From contig NZ_CM001023.1 of the NCBI RefSeq assembly GCF_000166275.1, forward strand, positions 4,322,501 to 4,386,500: a DNA stretch of 64,000 nucleotides. The letters run 5' to 3'. The notes beneath the pieces were generated by a model. The model ran no database searches. It saw only the letters and a program-made list of their open reading frames with translations, and was not told the DNA's origin. How positions within the stretch are numbered: the first letter of the stretch is position 1; each line of letters starts with the position of its first letter. The position numbers were made by a program, and so were the translations under genes. Origin of the DNA: Algoriphagus machipongonensis. GTDB taxonomy: Bacteria; Bacteroidota; Bacteroidia; Cytophagales; Cyclobacteriaceae. This document shows positions 61,405-64,000 of the stretch, piece after piece.

Positions 61405-64000
61405 TAGAATCGGAAATTATAGGTTATAAATGGGATGGGTTTTGCAAAGATAGAAAGCTGATATCCCCTCAACTTTCCATCCTCCGGAACATAGTACACA
61501 GAATAGGGATTGCTTCGCCCTAAAATGTTATACACACCAAAAGACCATGAAGCATGTGCCGGTTTATCAACTTTATGGCTTCCCTCTAAGTTGACGGAAA
61601 AGTCCATTCTAAAATAATCCGGTATCCTATAGGCATTTCTATCAGAGAAATAAACCCTTTCGGAGCCAGCATAATCAAACTTTGAAATAGGTAATGTAAT
61701 CGGCCTACCTGTACTGTAGTTCAAATTAAATGAGGTGTTTACTCTTTTGCTCAACTCATAATTGGCAACCACCACCAAGTGATGTGGTTGGTCAAAATTG
61801 CTGGAATAAAACTCCCCGTCGTTAATTTTTTCTATACTCGGTTCATCAGAGGTTTTCATAAATGATCTCGAGTAAGTGTAGGCAATAGAGCCTTTTAAGG
61901 CTCCTGTGTTTTTCTTTAGCAATAATTCAACACCATAGGCCTTACCCACTGAATTCAAAACATCTTGTTCAATATTTTCATTTAAAACTATCTGGGCTCC
62001 AGATCGGTAATCCAGTAAGTTGTTCATATACTTATAATAAACCTCTGTTGAGAATTCTAGCTGATTTTTAGCCATATTTCTATAATATCCAAGGGAAGCT
62101 TGCCCGCCAGTTTGCGGTTTGATATAGGTATCACTGAGTTTCCACGAATCTGTTGGAGCAATTGAGGAGGAATTAGATAACAAATGGATGTTTTGCCTCA
62201 TGGTATTAAAGCCAAATTTCAGAGACGATTGATTGTTTAGCGTATACCTTCCAGAAACTCTAAATTCCGGGCCATGGTAGGTCTGTACAGATTCTCCCTT
62301 CCCATAACTCCTTTCACCAGTTACATTGCTTTCAGTAATGGGTTCCCCAGGCACATACTCCTTAACGTTTAATGGCCCCAACAATCGATAAAACATGTAC
62401 CTTCCTCCATAGCTAAAAGAGAGGTTTTCATTGACAGTGAATTCATCTCCGATAAAAATAGATATCTCTTGAGCATTTTCTTCTTGGAGCTCCTGATCAA
62501 TCACTATAGATTCTGGACCATAGGGACGATTAGTACCTGGATTTAAGGAATACTGGATCCCGTGTACTCCAAACTTAAGGATGTGATTTTCACTTTTTCT
62601 ATACTCGAAATCAGCCCTAATAAAAAGTTGATTGACGTCAAAACCAAAATCAAAGGAGTTTAGTGGGTTGTCCTGCCCAATAATCCCAAATTCGTAACTA
62701 TCCTGTCCAACTGTCAGCTTTCCCTCCAGTGCATCATTAAAATAATGTTGCCAAGCCAGAGAAAGGTTTAAGTTTTGGTAGGAATAAGAAGTATCAGGGT
62801 CAAATCGAAATTTGTCCCTACTGAAATAACTCGTTAATTCGATGGTATTATTATCATTGATCTCATGTTGAATGTTTGCATTGATATCATAAAATGATAT
62901 TGCACTTCCATTCAAATCTGCCTCATCATCCAATAGCTTTAAAGCCCAATCCGAGTAGGTTGACCTACCTCCTATAGCAAAAGTGGTTTTTTCGCCAATA
63001 GGTCCTTCAAAACCTAACCTACTGGTTAATATCCCTATTCCCCCACTACCTCCAAACTTTTCTTTTGAACCAAACTTGGGATCTACTTTTAATACGGAAG
63101 AGAGTCTTCCTCCATAGTTAACCGGAACAGAGCCTTTATACAATTCAACTCCGGAAATGATGTCAGCATTGAAAGCAGAGAAAAAGCCAAAGGCATGTGT
63201 GGGGTTAAACACGGTTGAATTTCCGTAAAGTATCAAGTTTTGATCAGCAGCTCCCCCTCTTACATTAAAGCCCGTTGTAGCTTCCCCTACGGTGTTGACG
63301 CCTGGCATGGTGAGAATACCGCGAAGTACATCCACCTCTCCCATTACAGCTGGTAGCCTCTTCACATCAGCTACACTGATAGATTGAACTCCCATGTCCA
63401 ATTTATTAATATGAGATAATGCCCCAGAACTAACGACTACCTCATCTAGAGAAAGTACGTTTTCTTCAATACTCATATTAAGTACCCCGTCCCCTTTAAG
63501 GTCAATTTGCCTTTGCTCTTGGAACCCTCCGATATTTTGAATCCAAATGGTATGTCTACCTTTTGGTAGTGTCAATCGATATTTTCCTTCCTTATTTGTA
63601 ACTACCTGTGTATAGTTAACTTTTTCTAAAACCACAGCTCCATTCATCGGATTCCCCGATTCAACACTAGTCACTACGCCACTTAAAACCGCCGTTGGTG
63701 ATTCTGGATTTTCATTTGCCTTACCAATGATAAACCTCTTATTCTTATCAAATGCTCCTAGTGTATCATTAGCATTTGATTGAACTTCCTGCCTTTCTTG
63801 GACCATAAAATAGTCGGCAGGAAAATCCACATATATTTTACTACCCTTTGAAATCCAAATTCTCTTCGAATTATCAATAGAGTAAGTAAGCCCAGTATTA
63901 GACAATATTTCTCTTAGAAGAGCCCCAATATCAGAATCATTGGCTTGAAGATTCACTTGGATTTCCTCTACATCAGAGTTTTTATAGTAAAGTTTAAAAG
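61404..64000 (-). CDS. TonB-dependent receptor with STN domain, 5' end beyond window
   Basis: The frame is open up to the right edge, so the N-terminus and signal peptide are missing; a GTG at 63956 is only an internal codon. In order: an STN domain (QVNLQANDSDIGALLREIL, SIDNSKRIWIS), a carboxypeptidase-like regulatory domain (AVLSGVVTSVESGNPMNGAV), a plug (DVLRGILTMPGVNTVGEATT, GFNVRGGAADQNLILYG) and a 22-strand barrel ending in F-x-F. The STN domain is typical of receptors that also signal to an anti-sigma factor; none is seen in the window. The ligand is unknown. It is co-transcribed with the DUF4249 and MG2-like genes. Confidence 0.9.
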   Translation of the reverse strand, partial: FKLYYKNSDVEEIQVNLQANDSDIGALLREILSNTGLTYSIDNSKRIWISKGSKIYVDFPADYFMVQERQEVQSNANDTLGAFDKNKRFIIGKANENPESPTAVLSGVVTSVESGNPMNGAVVLEKVNYTQVVTNKEGKYRLTLPKGRHTIWIQNIGGFQEQRQIDLKGDGVLNMSIEENVLSLDEVVVSSGALSHINKLDMGVQSISVADVKRLPAVMGEVDVLRGILTMPGVNTVGEATTGFNVRGGAADQNLILYGNSTVFNPTHAFGFFSAFNADIISGVELYKGSVPVNYGGRLSSVLKVDPKFGSKEKFGGSGGIGILTSRLGFEGPIGEKTTFAIGGRSTYSDWALKLLDDEADLNGSAISFYDINANIQHEINDNNTIELTSYFSRDKFRFDPDTSYSYQNLNLSLAWQHYFNDALEGKLTVGQDSYEFGIIGQDNPLNSFDFGFDVNQLFIRADFEYRKSENHILKFGVHGIQYSLNPGTNRPYGPESIVIDQELQEENAQEISIFIGDEFTVNENLSFSYGGRYMFYRLLGPLNVKEYVPGEPITESNVTGERSYGKGESVQTYHGPEFRVSGRYTLNNQSSLKFGFNTMRQNIHLLSNSSSIAPTDSWKLSDTYIKPQTGGQASLGYYRNMAKNQLEFSTEVYYKYMNNLLDYRSGAQIVLNENIEQDVLNSVGKAYGVELLLKKNTGALKGSIAYTYSRSFMKTSDEPSIEKINDGEFYSSNFDQPHHLVVVANYELSKRVNTSFNLNYSTGRPITLPISKFDYAGSERVYFSDRNAYRIPDYFRMDFSVNLEGSHKVDKPAHASWSFGVYNILGRSNPYSVYYVPEDGKLRGYQLSIFAKPIPFITYNFRF

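Noticed and set aside
61404..63956. TonB receptor starting at GTG 63956
   Set aside because: The frame stays open to the edge and the STN domain begins upstream of it, so the true start is outside the window.

Overview
The window comes from the chromosome of an AT-rich, Gram-negative Bacteroidota, most likely a marine or soil member of the Cyclobacteriaceae (Algoriphagus-like; inferred from gene content, not from a search). The supporting signs are promoters of the Bacteroidota type (TTTG, 19-20 bases, TAnnTTTG), a type IX secretion sorting domain, a probable PorD homologue, the divergent omega-like RNA polymerase subunit, DUF4221, DUF4249, DUF4835 and DUF5723 families, a TonB receptor with an STN domain, and very few Shine-Dalgarno sequences. 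No rRNA, tRNA, tmRNA, CRISPR array, insertion sequence, integrase or phage gene was seen. Most of the window is ordinary core chromosome.

Layout. 1-2194 (minus): rpmH, rnpA and a C-terminal processing protease that runs off the left edge. 2331-3971: an M61 peptidase. 3972-4098: a nested palindromic element. 4107-8734 (minus): two M16 proteins (one catalytic, one not) and a PfkB sugar/nucleoside kinase. 8882-14230 (minus): a GNAT/YghO-like protein, a MORN/YwqK-like repeat protein, rimO and a secreted glycosidase-like protein. 14601-17995 (plus): a fused E1 alpha/beta 2-oxoacid dehydrogenase behind a leader with an intrinsic terminator, then a DUF5723 protein. 18202-20202: a Tat-exported GH5 enzyme and a small outer-membrane barrel.

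20279-32055 (minus) is the most unusual stretch. A co-oriented run reads adaptor, RND pump, RND pump, propeller lipoprotein, then two copies of a module made of a small secreted four-cysteine peptide gene followed by a DUF4221-like lipoprotein gene. The two peptide genes share a roughly 115-bp upstream block of matching layout, the same spacing between their first two cysteines, and a related C-terminal tail. One module has an intrinsic terminator between peptide and lipoprotein; the other couples them by an ATGA overlap. This is the best candidate here for an undescribed system.

32115-43370: an RlpA-like protein, sbcD-sbcC, then a probable electrophile/quinone stress group (MhqD-like esterase, MhqO-like dioxygenase, YceI, MarR). 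Identical 12-bp palindromes lie upstream of yceI and marR. An alpha/beta hydrolase, an amidohydrolase and fabI follow. 43455-48526 (minus): bamD, omega-like rpoZ, coaBC, porD-like and recN, apparently one transcription unit from a near-perfect promoter. 48594-58618: a T9SS cargo protein, an OstA-like protein, tilS, a lone cyclic-nucleotide-binding domain, mdh, a large membrane-anchored protein of unknown function and an MscS channel. 58632-64000 (minus): a tightly packed operon of a TonB receptor (5' end beyond the right edge), a DUF4249 lipoprotein and an MG2-like secreted protein, probably an outer-membrane uptake system.
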